A DNA stretch of 64,000 bases from Symsagittifera roscoffensis (GCF_963678635.1 NC_087068.1:7311027-7375026); one strand, 5' to 3'; numbered from the stretch's first letter, positions 1 to 11,802 are shown. Notes: generated by a model not told the origin, from the letters alone. Made by a program: numbers and translations.

Positions 1-1454
1 CAAGCTTTCCGATCAAGTTGACTAATAGTCTTGGATGATTTTGTCCACACAAACAGTCGAGACCAACTCTGAACTGTGACGCAATCAATTTGGTCGATTT
101 TATGACGCGAAAGAGGCACCCATTCTACCCGTTTCTTGGAAATTTGTACCATAATGATGGCTTTTTCCTCGTCCACAAAACATAAAAAGTCACATTCAGT
201 GCAACTCATTCTTATGAAAGGTTGACTTTTGCATTCTATTTTGAATTCATTGTCATGTGAAAATCGTATTGTCTTCGTCGAGTCATCCCAGTAAGACCAG
301 TGCGTGCTAACATGTTCAGCAGATTTGGTTTCGTATGGCCATAAGATGTTTTTAAATGGTGGTTTCTTTGACGTGATAAACGATCCCTTCCGACAATTAA
401 ATTCGATAAAATCCCCATTGTCAATAAAAATTAACAACCGTTTACTACTTGGCATAGCGTAAACTCCAGTCAATTCAGATTCCGGTAATACTCGATGGAA
501 AAAAGTCGCGTCAACTGAATTTGGTGAAGTTGTTTTGAGGACTTGGATATCATCGCCGGATCCCTTTTCAATGCCATAAATTTCCAGAGGATCGTCTCCA
601 AAATTGACTCCAGCATGAAACTGCGGACCAGAAATTTGTTCAATTTCAAAACACTGTCCAACAACAGTGTCGCCAGCCGATGATGACACCACTTTTTTCA
701 TTAGATTGTCAAAATCTGGTTTGATGTGATCAATCGTAATAGATGAAGTTAAAGTACTTGGAGGCTCTTGGGATATTGCGATTTGGTACTTTGTTTCGAA
801 ATCGCCCAAATCGGATAGAATGTCGGAGAAATTTTCTTGCATCTCATCGAAAGAAGTAGCCAGCAGGTTTTTCAATTTGGCCTTCAAGTCCGTTATGCTA
901 TCAATGCTGCAGCTCAACTCTTTTTCAGTTGCTTTCATTTCTTCCAACTCTTCCTTAAGATTATTTTCCAAGTTGTTTTTAAATCTTTCGAATTCCTGTT
1001 CAACGAAGAGCATCAGATTTCCATTTTTTGCTTGTTTTTCTTGAATTTTTAAAGATATTTCATCTTTTTTGAAAGATAATGTTTTTTCGTTTTCATTTTC
1101 TATCTGATTTATTAGTGCGTGGGCTACTGTTTTTAGCGCAAAATGTTCGTTCTCTTCAATGGTTTTCAACTCGTGGTCTTCGTGCAATTCGAGACATTGA
1201 TAACAAATTAATGTTCCACAAGTGCTGCAAAAAAGTAGGCAACGCTGCTTGTGTTCCACACAAACTGACTGGGCTTCTCCATTGGAATCCAAGATTGAAT
1301 GTCCCCGGTTGATATGATCGTCAACACAGCTTTCGCAAATTTTCGCTTCAGCTGTCGCGCCGTCTTCTTCCTGCATTTCTGAACAGCTCGAGCACCGAAA
1401 CATTTGGGTGCTTTGAAAGGAATCGCTACATGACAAGCAAACTGCAACGTCCAT
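1..1454 (-). CDS. Tandem B-box / coiled-coil (TRIM-like) protein, 3' end outside window
   Basis: One uninterrupted frame of about 484 codons runs from an ATG at 1454 to the window edge. Residues 6-52 hold a B-box1-like zinc site (C6xxC9, C21xxC24, C40xxC43, H47, H52). Residues 65-94 match a canonical B-box2 (C65xxH68, C76xxC79, C84xxC87, H91xxH94). Residues about 100-220 are rich in Glu, Lys and Leu and look like a coiled coil. The rest has repeated short hydrophobic strands with Asp or Trp turns, possibly a beta-propeller as in TRIM-NHL proteins, but I cannot assign NHL repeats. No RING precedes the B-boxes. A splice acceptor (ttttttgtttttag) ends six bases before the ATG, so there is a 5'UTR intron or a trans-splice site. 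B-box/coiled-coil proteins are usually self-associating adaptors or ubiquitin-pathway factors; that role is inferred here. Confidence 0.8.
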   Translation of the reverse strand, partial: MDVAVCLSCSDSFQSTQMFRCSSCSEMQEEDGATAEAKICESCVDDHINRGHSILDSNGEAQSVCVEHKQRCLLFCSTCGTLICYQCLELHEDHELKTIEENEHFALKTVAHALINQIENENEKTLSFKKDEISLKIQEKQAKNGNLMLFVEQEFERFKNNLENNLKEELEEMKATEKELSCSIDSITDLKAKLKNLLATSFDEMQENFSDILSDLGDFETKYQIAISQEPPSTLTSSITIDHIKPDFDNLMKKVVSSSAGDTVVGQCFEIEQISGPQFHAGVNFGDDPLEIYGIEKGSGDDIQVLKTTSPNSVDATFFHRVLPESELTGVYAMPSSKRLLIFIDNGDFIEFNCRKGSFITSKKPPFKNILWPYETKSAEHVSTHWSYWDDSTKTIRFSHDNEFKIECKSQPFIRMSCTECDFLCFVDEEKAIIMVQISKKRVEWVPLSRHKIDQIDCVTVQSWSRLFVWTKSSKTISQLDRKA

Positions 1455-1462
1455 TTCAAGCT

Positions 1463-2106
1463 AAAAACAAAAAAGACTCCTCATATATCAGGACAAAGGG
1501 ATCACCGTACAATAATCTCCCCCACCCCCACCCCGAAATTTGATTTTGACAAAATTTACAGTTTTATGAGATAAAATTGATTAAAATTCGATAATTTAAA
1601 ACGCGTCATGAAAAAAAGATTCGTCCTTGAGTTTTTTAGAGTCGAGACCAGGTTAATTAAAACCCTCACATATACGGGATTTAGTTACATTCAAAATCCT
1701 AACAAATCTCATAAAAACTGAAAACAAATTATGATTTTTTTTTCAAGTCATCAGAAAAATTACTAACGCTCCTTAGGCTTGTTATGATTGAATAAATGGA
1801 AAATTAAAGACGAAAGGTAAAATATCAGATGTTTGCTAAAAGCATATAAAAAAAACTCTCTATTAAAAAACGCAATAAGGTGAAAGGAAATGCAAAATCG
1901 TTTAAGAATCTTACATGAGACCTACGAGATATTAAATGGTTAAAAAATGCACCTGAGTTCAAAAACCTGAAGATTTCTGAAAGATTATTATAAAAATTTG
2001 AGTTTTTTAAATTTATTTCGAAAAGTGAACTAAAGATGTTTAGTTATTAGGTCGGCAGAAGTAATCTAACTCTTAAAAAAATTGTTTGAAAAACCCAAAA
2101 AAAAGA
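1463..2106. other. Non-coding: upstream of the B-box gene
   Basis: AT-rich sequence with no credible ORF. It probably contains the 5'UTR intron and promoter of the B-box gene on the minus strand. I recognise no repeat or RNA gene here. Confidence 0.4.
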
Positions 2107-4262
2107 AGATTTTTTGTTAGTTTAACCAGAACAAAAAAAATCAGTCGGGGTTGCAAAACTTAGATTTTTTCCATCGAGCATGGCCTCCGTTCGTTATATC
2201 TTTTTTTGTAGTAGGGTGCTGTTTTTTATTCGAGGCTAATCAAAACCAGCATGGCTAGGAAGCCCTTTACTGACGAAAGTTTAGGTCGTGGAGTTAGAGT
2301 GGCTTTGCTCGCTCTAAACTTAACTAACAATTAATGAAAAATCTCGATAATGAAAAAAAGTTAAAACAATTCCCTACATCGGCGTTGAAATATATTGTGA
2401 CCTAGAGTTGCCGGAAATTTGAATTAAATCAGTATAAAATTATAAACCTTTTTTTTCAGTATTACCATTCAAATAAAGACGGTCAACCAACATTAGTAGG
2501 TTATTTAGAGGGATGGTGTTCAGAGCCTCCCCCCTTAATTCTGGAACTGGATGCCCTAAGCAACCAAAGTAATTTTGTATTCTTTGGTATTATTTATAAA
2601 TAAATTCACTGCCAATTGACCAATTTCACCATTTTTCCAAAGAAGTTTTCGAAAACACTTTCTAATAATTTTCAGAAGGAGCGCTGAAAATTCCTCCCAT
2701 AAACTTTTCCTGTTGCGACGGAGCACTTTTTGCCTAACTTGGGTATTCAAAAACATATCGATTAAAAAATTTTCCTCGACCGTTCTATGAGACAAACTAT
2801 AAAACAAGATTCATTACTAAATCAAAAGAAAGTTGAAACTGAAAAAACGGGAAAGTTTTTCATTTTGTTTTGGAAAATAATATGTTTTTGTTTTAGTAGA
2901 TTTAACTCACCAAAATAGCTTTAAATGGTCGGCTTGTTTTCAAATGGTGGCGGTCTTATTTTTGTGTTTGAAGTATTTTGTTCAAACTGCGATAAAAATG
3001 AAAAACAGCTGATTGTTGATGGTTAAGTTATTGGTTATTACGCAGCACGCTTTACCGTTTTCTACTCGTAATACACTAGTAATACACTGTGAATCGCGTT
3101 AAAAATAAATATTAAAAAAAAAACGAAAATCAGATGATTTCTCATTTTTATCGTGTTGCAAAGTATATGATAAAACGAAAACTTCAAAGCAAGATAAAAC
3201 AAAAGTTCAAACCAAGAACATTCTTACCAAAATTCGAAAGAAATTTGTCCAGTGATTCGTCCAGTGTGAAGTCTTGCAGCTGCCACATGTATCAGAAACG
3301 ATTGTATGCAACATAGTCATTAAAATTTTTGAAAGAAGTACAGCCCGGACCGCAGACACGAACTTTATCTCTGGACATTTGTCTGGACATTTTGTCTGGA
3401 CATTTTCACTCTAGACAAAGGACTCAATCAATTGGACTTTCAATTGTTTTCAATTACTGATACTTGCCTGATCTAAACCAAAAATTTTCTTCGAGTTCAC
3501 GTTTCTAGTTGCTTCTTCTTACACTAACTAAAAGTTTTGTCTCTGATTTTCTTCAGGGAGGTTTTTTGATTCGTTACACTGTTCCAGCTTTTGTTCCCCT
3601 ACAAAGAAAGTCTAATTCCTGCTGTTCGAAAAGAAATGATGTTTCTTTTTATTTTGAATCTTTTCGCGTCGTAACTAAGCAACAGAGCGATGTTTACTTA
3701 ATCTATGTGGTTTTCAATTTTTTGATGCTTTGAAGAATTTTGGCCTCAAAAAGGTCGTGAGTAGCCTCTAAATCCTTGGGTTTAACCAAGTCAACTCTTG
3801 CTTTGTTCATTAATATTTTATAAGTCGCAGCTGTTGTAACCAACCAAGATTTAACAACCCTCTGATTTGCTTTTTGAACTGCATATGTTAACAATAAATT
3901 TTTGCAGCACGTTGCTTTTCACTTTTTTGAGATGTGAATGTAAAAAAGTAGGCTGAAGTCCATTACTTAGATAATTTCAAATTTTTTAAGCCGATGTGAG
4001 TAAAAATATTTTTTGCACTGGAAAAAAATTAGACCACCTGGTGTTACGTGACGGTATTCCTTCCAAATAAAACTTTTCCTCTCATGTAAATTTTATCTTG
4101 ATAAAAGATGATAAAAAACTCAATTGAAACCATCCTGTGATAGGTGACAGCATTACTTGCAATTGCTAAGTTTATGCTTGACTATAATGAACTAAGAAAC
4201 AAAATGTTTCTTTTCGCCAGATTTCTTTTCGTTCAAGTATTTTGCTGAAAAGAAGAGTTTAA
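2107..4262. repeat. Old segmental duplication, copy A
   Basis: Aligns colinearly with 4456-6933. Matching landmarks include aaaacatatcgat (about 2751 and 5400), tttaactcaccaaaatagct (about 2903 and 5559), ggcggtcttatttttgtgtt (about 2949 and 5605) and tttttgcagYacgttgc (about 3900 and 6587). Divergence is substantial, with many indels. Minus-strand open stretches at 2556-2807 and 3703-3894 look weakly coding, but the matching parts of copy B are broken by indels, so they are at best remnants. A short run of gtctggacattt repeats lies near 3370-3405. I do not recognise the unit. Confidence 0.7.
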
Positions 4263-4455
4263 ATTTTTACTCATTTTGTGGGATTTTTAATGAAAATCCG
4301 CCCTTAAAACACATGTTGACGACAGCGAAAAAATTCTCGGCCAAGTTTTATGAGTATAGCTAGCTTATCTTATCAATTTGCAGCTTTTTCCTTCATTCAT
4401 CATAATTCAAATTTGTTGGATGAGATTAAAGCTATAAAAAGCTACTAGAAAAAAA

Positions 4456-6933
4456 GCGATTTTTTGTAAGTCTTGCGAGAACAAAAATTGAGGCGCGTTT
4501 CCGAGTTTAGGTTCCTTCTTCCGAGTATGGCTGCCGTTCGTTTGCCTTTTTTGAGGGGGAATGCAAGTTTACAGCTCTGTAAGGAGTGCGCTATTGATTA
4601 GAATGCTCTCTTTAGTGATGCAAGTTTAGGTTTCATCTCTCTAAAGTTAAGTAAAAATTAAAGCTTTGATTCCAAATACCGCTTTCAAATACCGGTCATT
4701 TAATATGTGATGACATAGAATTGCATAGGTTCAGAACGTGGGTTGAGAAATTAGACGATAAGCAAATTAGACGGAGGTACTTAAAAGGAAATTAGACGGT
4801 TTTGCAAAACTGCAATTGTGAGAAAATAGACGAAAGTGAGAGAAATTAATTTTGTTTGCACACAAATTGCGTTAGAAAAATAAAATTGTTTGTAGACAAC
4901 AGTTCAACTTCGGTGGCCAAAAACTTTACAAGTCAATCATGCATAATTTATTCAATTCGAAACTCTCCTGTAATATTCTGATTTGACATTTTATGTTCAT
5001 TTAAACTAATTGTTTTGATAGGTATTGACATTTTATGTTCTTTTTGTGTTTGTGAAACTTGACTTTTAAGAAAAATTTTTGTTGGCCCTTTGCCTTTCGT
5101 CTAAAATGCCAGATCTGTAAAAAATAAATTCCGTCTAATTTTGTTTTTGTAGCATCCGTCTAATTTGCTTATCATCTAATTTCCTAGGCCCCGTTCAGAA
5201 CCATCTTCATTTTAGGACTGTGCGCCTAATCGAAGCAAAGGAAAGTAATTTTCTTTGGTACTTTTTTCTAGATTCATCAATCAATTTTATCCATTTTGCA
5301 AAGAAGTTTTAACTTTTGCCAAAAACAGTTTAAACTAACGAAGGAGCGCCAAAACGTCTTTCCAAAAAACGTTACTGACGGAGCCTAATTTGAGTTTTAA
5401 AAAACATATCGATAAAAATTTTGCACTCGACAATTCTATGAGACCAATTATAAAACGAGATTAATTGCTAAAACAATAGAAAATGAAACTGGAAAAACGA
5501 GAAAGTTTTTCATTTTGTTTTGGAAAAAATATGTTCTTTTGTTTTAGTAAATTTAACTCACCAAAATAGCTTCAAATTTTCGGCTTTTTTTTTTAAAATG
5601 CTGGCGGTCTTATTTTTGTGTTTGATGTATTTTGCAAACAATTTTATTCAAAGTACGCTAAAAATTAAAAAGAGCTGATTGTTGATGGGAAAGTTATTGG
5701 CTATTACGCAGCACGCGTTACCGTTTTCTACTCGTGCCTTGATTTCTCATTTTAATGGTGTTGCAAATTATATGGCGAAACAAAAATTCAAAGCAAGAAG
5801 AATCTTAGCAGTACTCAAAAAAAACTGTCCAGTGACTTGTAAAGCATGATGTTTTGCAGCTGTTACATGTATTGGAAACGATAATTTACAACAGACTCGA
5901 TAAAACTTTTAAAAGAGTTACTGCGGAGCCCGGACCACAGATAAAAAGTTTTAATGTAATTTTCCGGAAATTTTCACTAGTCACAGAACTCACTCAATTG
6001 GAGTTCATTTGTTTTTCATATCTGTTACTGGCTTGATATAAATCAATAGTCTCTTCGAGTTCAACTTCTAAGTGTTTTACACCAACTAAAAGTCTTTACT
6101 CCAATTTTCATCAGGAAGGTTTTCTGATCCCAAACACTGATCCAGCACTTGTTCCCCTACTGAGTCTCTTTCCTGTTGTTCAAAAAAAAGGAGAAAAGAT
6201 ATTTCGTTTTATTTTGAATCTTTGTGCGTCCTCAGTTAGCAACAGAACACTTTTTTACTTATCTATGTTTTTTTGAAATTCTCAGTAATGTATTGCCCTC
6301 AAAAATATCGTGTCTTGACTCTAAACAAGTCAACCTTCGCTTTGTTCATTAATTTTTAATTATTTTGTAACCAACCATATTCTAAAAACTTTCTGCTCAA
6401 ACTAATCAAATAATGTTCTTATCACATGCTGTCTGAAAAAAAAACGTCAAAGTTTTCTTCAATTATTTTCTGGCTTGAATCTTCTAGTTTTTCTTTCAAT
6501 AATCTCAGTTCTTTTTGTGTGCCTTATTCACTTTTGATTGTAAGCTTTGAATTGAATTCTGATCTGAATATCTTGACAGTGATTTTTTTTGCAGTACGTT
6601 GCGTTTCAAAATTTTTGAGACGTCAAAAACTAGGTTCAATACCCTTACTTAGATAATTTCGAAGTATTTAAGCTGAGTGAGTAAAAAATCTTTGCGCAGG
6701 AAATAGTTAAGAACACCCTGTGTCATGTGACGATGATCCTTGCAAATAAACTCTGTCCTCCAATGTAAATTGTACCTTGGAAAAAGAATGAATTGAAACC
6801 AGCCTGCGTCATGTTACGCCATTAATTGCAATTGCAATTTTTATGCTAGAGTATATATAATGAGACCAAAATAATAAATTTCTTTTTTGTCAATTTTCTT
6901 CTCGTCAAAGTACTTTTGAAAAAAGAGTTTAGA
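4456..6933. repeat. Old segmental duplication, copy B
   Basis: Second, directly oriented copy of 2107-4262. It is longer mainly because a 455-bp inverted-repeat element sits at 4738-5192. After that insertion the alignment to copy A resumes (region around 5205 against 2530). I see no intact gene; short ORFs here are not shared with copy A. Confidence 0.7.
4738..5192. mobile_element. 455-bp non-autonomous inverted-repeat transposon with 9-bp target duplication
   Basis: The ends are inverted repeats of about 38 bp. Both contain gataagcaaattagacgga when read inwards from their own end, with one mismatch (Y) just outside it. The element is flanked by direct repeats gttcagaac at 4729-4737 and 5193-5201. 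Copy A has a single related site (gttcagagc) at 2518-2526. The interior has no ORF. A 9-bp duplication is typical of Mutator-like elements, so this may be a MULE-derived MITE; the superfamily is inferred. Confidence 0.8.
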
Positions 6934-8472
6934 GTTTTCCACAAAGAATTTTTTCTGAGTAATTGAACCAAAAAAATTATATCTCTAAAGCTTTTGACTA
7001 GGCAAGACAAATGAAGATCATAATGCAGAAAAACTTTGCTCTGTGAAAAAATCAACTGTTTACTACACAGTTTTACTTATATCTAACAGCGCGAAAACTC
7101 AGACAAAAAAGTTGTATTTCTTATTTATACAATGACCAGCAAACGACGCCATAGGAAGTAACCAAGCCAATATAAGTGGTTAGTTTAACAGCTAAAAATT
7201 GTCACTTTTTTAGATTGCACATTGCGGAGGAAATCTAACAACCAATACAAGAAACTCTGAGCAGTTTTAACATCATGATGTTGTTGCCTAACTACTGCAG
7301 ATACCTTAAAAACATAAAAATGATCAGCGAATCGCAGCAGAAGTTTTATTCGGACCTTCTAAAAAGATTGTGTTTCAGTGATTGATTTCTTTGAAAGTAT
7401 TTTGAAAAGAAAATTCAAAAAGAAAAAGTGAATAGATGTCGCAAAGCTCCAAACACAAGACTTATACATGACTGCTCCTATATCAGCAAAAGCCTTGAAA
7501 GTTCCGACTGCGATTAAGGCTAATTTTCAAGGCTTTGTTTAGCGTCTCGTTTTGTGATAATTGTGTTGAACGGCTGACCACAATTCAATTTGGGACGCAT
7601 CGGTTTGCTTCTCTTGCGCGTATTATGAGCACGCACTGAATCGCTCTTTAATTATCCCAAATTTGTCAAACTAGCAATTTTCAAACGCCCATATATTTAC
7701 GAAAATTTATCACAGGTTAAATATCTTTTCATACTTGAGCTCAAGACATTAATATATTTCAGATGGTATAAAAAGTAGCGAAAAAAACGCTTAGTTAACA
7801 AATCGAAAATTGACTGAATAAAAAACCACAACAGCATAGATATTCCACACTTCTTCGAAAGTCAGTACAAAAAAGAAAAACGTTCCAAGTTTTTTTTTAA
7901 TTTACAATTTTAATCTGAACTATAATTGCAGTAAAAAGGTTTAAAACAAACATTATTATAACGGATAATTTGCTGTTTTTTTCAGACTTTACAAAACATT
8001 GACGTTTGACAAACATTTTACAGAATTTATCAAAGAATATAATAAGGCGATAGAAAAGCTTTGTCAAACCTATTTTTCTCAATTTATCAATGTAATAATA
8101 ATCATAATCTTAATAAATTGTTTGCAAAATAGATTACTTTCACTGTAAAAGTTGCTACATTTACAACCTCATTGCGAGAACACCGTGGAACTTTGCAGCC
8201 CATTTTCAGGCACCTCTGATCTTGCCATGACTTCTGTTGGTTTTTAACATCGATAGTTCATCAAGAAATCAATAAAAATGATTTAATGAAAAGAAAACTT
8301 TGAAGCGAAAAAGGGGGAAATTTCAGCAGTGTACCTTGACAGCAAATTATTTTTTAAATAATTTTTCTACTCAAAAATGAGTTCAACCAGATGATAATTT
8401 TCGAAAATGAAATTGTCCAAAAATCATGATTGAAAATATGCAAATATTTTGAAATTTCGGCCAGTCAATAAT
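6934..8472. other. Gene-poor AT-rich spacer
   Basis: No convincing gene. The open frames present (minus 6846-7055 and 7897-8082) have low-complexity compositions. About 7785-7870 matches a segment near 42322-42412 (listed separately). The minus strand near 8150-8230 has a short cysteine-containing stretch that I could not assign. Confidence 0.4.
7785..7870. repeat. Dispersed short repeat, copy 1
   Basis: About 85 bp related to 42322-42412 in the same orientation. Shared blocks are aacg, aatcgaaa-ttgactgaat, ata-atattc-cact, and tcgaaagtcRgtacaa. It may be a remnant of a small transposon or a shared promoter segment. Confidence 0.5.
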
Positions 8473-8480
8473 CTGAAAAT

Positions 8481-8810
8481 GGCGGCCAGTCAATAAGCAG
8501 AATGGTCTAAGAGCAGAATGAGTCCAAAAGCAGAAAAATAGAAAATATCAACTTCTATAAGCTAATCCGTAAAATAATTATCAGAAATTTGAGCAATTTA
8601 ATAAAGAATTTTTTAAAAAATTTAATAACAAAACTTAATGAAATTAGTTAATTCATGCATAATTCATTCGTTTTTTTGGTATTTTTCAACGATTCTAATA
8701 ATTGTTTTATCAATTAGCCCGTATAAACCAATATAAGTCAATATTTTTCTGTTTTTCTGCTCTTGGACTCATTCTGCACTTGGACCATTCTGCTTAGTGC
8801 TCGGCCTCCC
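8481..8810. mobile_element. 330-bp MITE, hAT-like
   Basis: Terminal inverted repeats of about 65 bp both include taagcagaatggtcYaag and gcagaatgagtccaaRagca. An exact 8-bp direct repeat, ctgaaaat, flanks it (8473-8480 and 8811-8818). An 8-bp duplication plus long inverted repeats is the hAT pattern. There is no coding capacity. The motif cggccagtcaataa also occurs just outside the left end (8459-8472), suggesting a partial end duplication or nested insertion. Confidence 0.8.
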
Positions 8811-9889
8811 CTGAAAATAAATCAGTTTTTGGTTGTCTTAAAAGTAATTTCATTACACGATTTTATTGTTTTTCATGTCATTAGGTTAATTTTCAGAATA
8901 ATTAATAGCTCATTTTGCAGTCTGTTGAAACTATACGTTAAGCGCATCAGACGTTTTCATGAGGAAACGTGAAAGTAGCAGCATTAACTAAGTGTATCAA
9001 ACCTAATGGGCTCACTCACAAAATTAATTATTGAAGGATCTCTTCTAATCGTTAGTAAATTGATCTTTGAGGCATTGTATGAACTGCTTTGACGGAAAAT
9101 ACTACCAGTGAAACCTCTAATGTGAAAATTTTTATAAAAATGAAAAAAAAAAGTTTTATATTTTTTACACCGAGGAGACGGTATTAATCTCTATAAATGT
9201 TTTTGCGCTGAGATGAAAGTCAAATTTGGTATTATACTTTTTTCACAGAATAAACACCGGTAGAAGTATCACGTGGTACTATGGAAACTCATGTCTAATA
9301 CGTGGACTCAGTAAGGAGAAAAAATATCTCAACGGCACAATCACTACGTGTAAACAATGTCTTCCTCAAAGTTTTTGAATTCAAAAATGAGTTTTGGGCA
9401 TCATATTCAAAAGAACTTAAAATAATCTCAAATTTTAGCGTCGGGCGGGAAACATGCACGATTGCGCTCAATGAATTTAATCAGTGATGATCTGATTATT
9501 GGGGATGAAATAAAGGCAATTCAGTAACCCAAAAGGCAGAACAAAGTAATAAATTGTTGCCAGAGGGAGACGTGTTTCTGGAATACATTTGATCATTCAG
9601 ATTAAGGTCTTCAACTATGCATCTGGTTTTCATTGCAATGGTTTGAAATTAATGAGACGAGACTGAATCATTGGTTCGGGATTTAATGATCAGAAGCATA
9701 GGATATAATGGTCAAATAATTATAAACCAAGTTTTGGCCATGAAAAAGAAAAAAATTTAGAGGTTGCATCATAAGAAAATAGAAGAGGATGCAAATACTG
9801 AAACAAAATCCAGTGAAAACTGTTTGATTTTTTAAGACGAAAAAATGCCAAACACAGTGTAACTCTGAGACATATTTTGGCGATAGCTA
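8811..9889. other. Spacer with one unassigned short ORF
   Basis: Mostly AT-rich. A plus-strand frame at 9302-9487 has a reasonable amino-acid mix in its second half, but no matching splice partner was found. Nothing else can be supported. Confidence 0.3.
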
Positions 9890-10111
9890 AAAAAAAGGAC
9901 AGGACTTTGAATTCGGAGAGTTTTTCTATTTTCTGATGCAACTTCAGTTTCTGATGCATCGGTTCACTTACGTTTGTGGTTTGGCCGAACGTATTCAGGA
10001 TACTAGACATTACAACCATATTTGGAAGTGCAACGCGATTTTAACGCTTGCAGACCCCAAATTTGTTCAGGAGGTCGCCAGTGTCATAGGAGGAATGAAA
10101 TAACATGAAGA
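9890..10111 (+). other. Coding-like segment, unidentified
   Basis: Open for about 73 codons between in-frame stops, ending with the residues EVASVIGGMK and a TAA. The opposite strand is also open here (9720-10019) and carries a consensus donor (acgtaagt) near 9970, so the coding strand is uncertain. No domain recognised. Confidence 0.25.
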
Positions 10112-10222
10112 AACAAGTACAACAGCCTAAAAAGTTTTATAAAACCAATAAAAGATGGGCGTAGCAGAGCTCGAATAGTAGCCTTGAGGGAATGACTTCT
10201 GAAAAAAGAGGGGAACGTTGAA

Positions 10223-10495
10223 GTGTGGAACACACAATATAGAGCTCAGGAAAAAGACAGGGAATACTTGCAGAGTGGGAACATACAACAAAAATGTGAC
10301 AGCCAGAGGGATCTGAGAAAAGTTAGGGTGGATTGCGAGCACGACATGCTTTTGTTTCAGGAACTGGCGTCGCCCGAAACTGCGATGAAACACTTCAGGA
10401 GTTTGCCCATCCTCTGCCATCTTGACCTGGGAGGCAGTGAGGAGTCTTTCAAAGTACTACAACGGGTAAAAAAAGTACTGGAGGCAAAGGCATAA
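10223..10495 (+). other. Coding-like segment, unidentified 90-codon ORF
   Basis: A GC-richer island with an open frame starting at GTG. The composition is protein-like (balanced charged residues, ending KKVLEAKA) and it may be an exon. The minus strand is open across 10127-10420 but reads as aromatic-rich, less protein-like sequence. It may belong with 9890-10111, but I could not find a splice pair that keeps frame. No family recognised. Confidence 0.3.
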
Positions 10496-10832
10496 AAATA
10501 CCTATAAAAAGACTGGAAGCCTCTAGGAATTTTTAAATAAAATAAACGGACATCTGAATTATATTTGTTTTAAATGAAAATCAAATCGATGACGTCAATG
10601 CTAATTTTTAATTATTTTCAAAAATCACTGACTGAAATAAAACACTGCAACCCTTATACTTTCTTAACGACACTTAGAGACAGAATAAACGACAAAACTG
10701 TTAGCGGAACATTTTTGTTCAAAGAGGTGAGCACTGTAGTGCTCAGGGTTGAGCAGAAGTTTTATAGTTTCTAATAAATGTCAAGGTCACAATAGGAACT
10801 AGTTTGACCAGTTTAACCAAAAGTTACGACAT

Positions 10833-11159
10833 GACAGAGTTTGAATAACCTGATGCCCGAGTAGAGTTTTTTCACCTAATTTGAAGCAAGATTTGAGCGA
10901 TTTGAGCGGTTTTTTTAGACAATTACGCTCAAAATCTTGCTTCAAAACGAGCGGTTTGAGCGGTTTTTGAACGGTTTATCTAAAAAAAAACGTTCAAATT
11001 TTGCGCGGTTTTTGAGCGTTTTTTTTTTTGATAAACCGTTCAAAAACCGCTCGTTTTGAAGCAAGATTTTGAGCGTAATTGTCTATAAAAACCGCTCAGA
11101 TCTTGCTTCAAATTAGGTGAAAAATTTCGACTCAAGCATCAGGTTATTCAAACTCTGTC
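10833..11159. mobile_element. 327-bp foldback element (near-palindrome)
   Basis: Almost the whole element is an inverted repeat with arms of about 150 bp. Ends read gacagagtttgaataacctg inward from each side, and the arms share ttgaagcaagat and gagcggttttt repeats. It would fold into a long hairpin. No ORF and no clear target duplication. Consistent with a MITE or foldback transposon. Confidence 0.8.
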
Positions 11160-11390
11160 TGAGAAAAACCAACAATCATTAAACATGTTTCATATGGTAT
11201 AAAGCACCACGTCAAAAAATATCAAAAATTATTAGCCTCTTGACAAGACTAATTGGCAATTATTTAGAAATTGAGATGAGAAAGCCGTTATTTTGATGCT
11301 TAATCATAAGCAAAAGTAAAGATAAAAAATTGGTTAATCCCGGACCATCACAATTTAATTTGATCGCACTAGACCCAGATGGTGAGCAAG

Positions 11391-11800
11391 TGGAACCTGA
11401 TCTAAACTACATTTTATGATTGGATAAATTAGATATTTTACCAATGTAAAGTATTTAATATTAACCAATCATGATCCATCTGACTAACAATCCACTTATT
11501 TGTAAGTGCTGAAATTACTTGTAATTTCAGCACCAGAGAGATTTGAATTTAACTTAGAAATTAGTTGAACTCTCCCGAGTACTTCAGCAGCCGCAATAAA
11601 CCAGTATAGCCTAGATCTATTGAGCCTAGCAGAGACTAGTTAAACAACCTGAGACTAGATAGTATAAGAGTAAGATTAGGATCGGTATTAGACTAAGAAG
11701 TTGCACGAATCTATCCGGCCGAAAATAAGATAGCGTGACGAGCAGACGGTGTACCCTATCCGAAATTACTCTATGAGTTATACACTTCGGTCCTAACTCA
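11391..11800 (+). repeat. 5' LTR, copy 1
   Basis: 410 bp from TGGAACCTGA to TCCTAACTCA. It is matched by 29900-30309 with a single observed mismatch (tatagcct against tataccct). It contains an AATAAA at 11595-11600 and a 13-bp perfect inverted repeat in its upstream half. The short ORF on the minus strand here is incidental. Confidence 0.97.
11506..11533. promoter_or_regulatory. 13-bp inverted repeat in the LTR
   Basis: gtgctgaaattac, a two-base spacer, then gtaatttcagcac: a perfect inverted repeat also at 30015-30042. Copy 2 keeps it with one mismatch. It could be a dimeric transcription-factor site in U3 or an RNA hairpin. Function is inferred only. Confidence 0.55.
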
Positions 11801-11802
11801 TC

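Noticed and set aside
8150-8230. Possible THAP-type zinc finger start on the minus strand (MGCKVPRC)
   Set aside because: Only a C-x4-C spacing supports it; the rest of the domain motif is not found.
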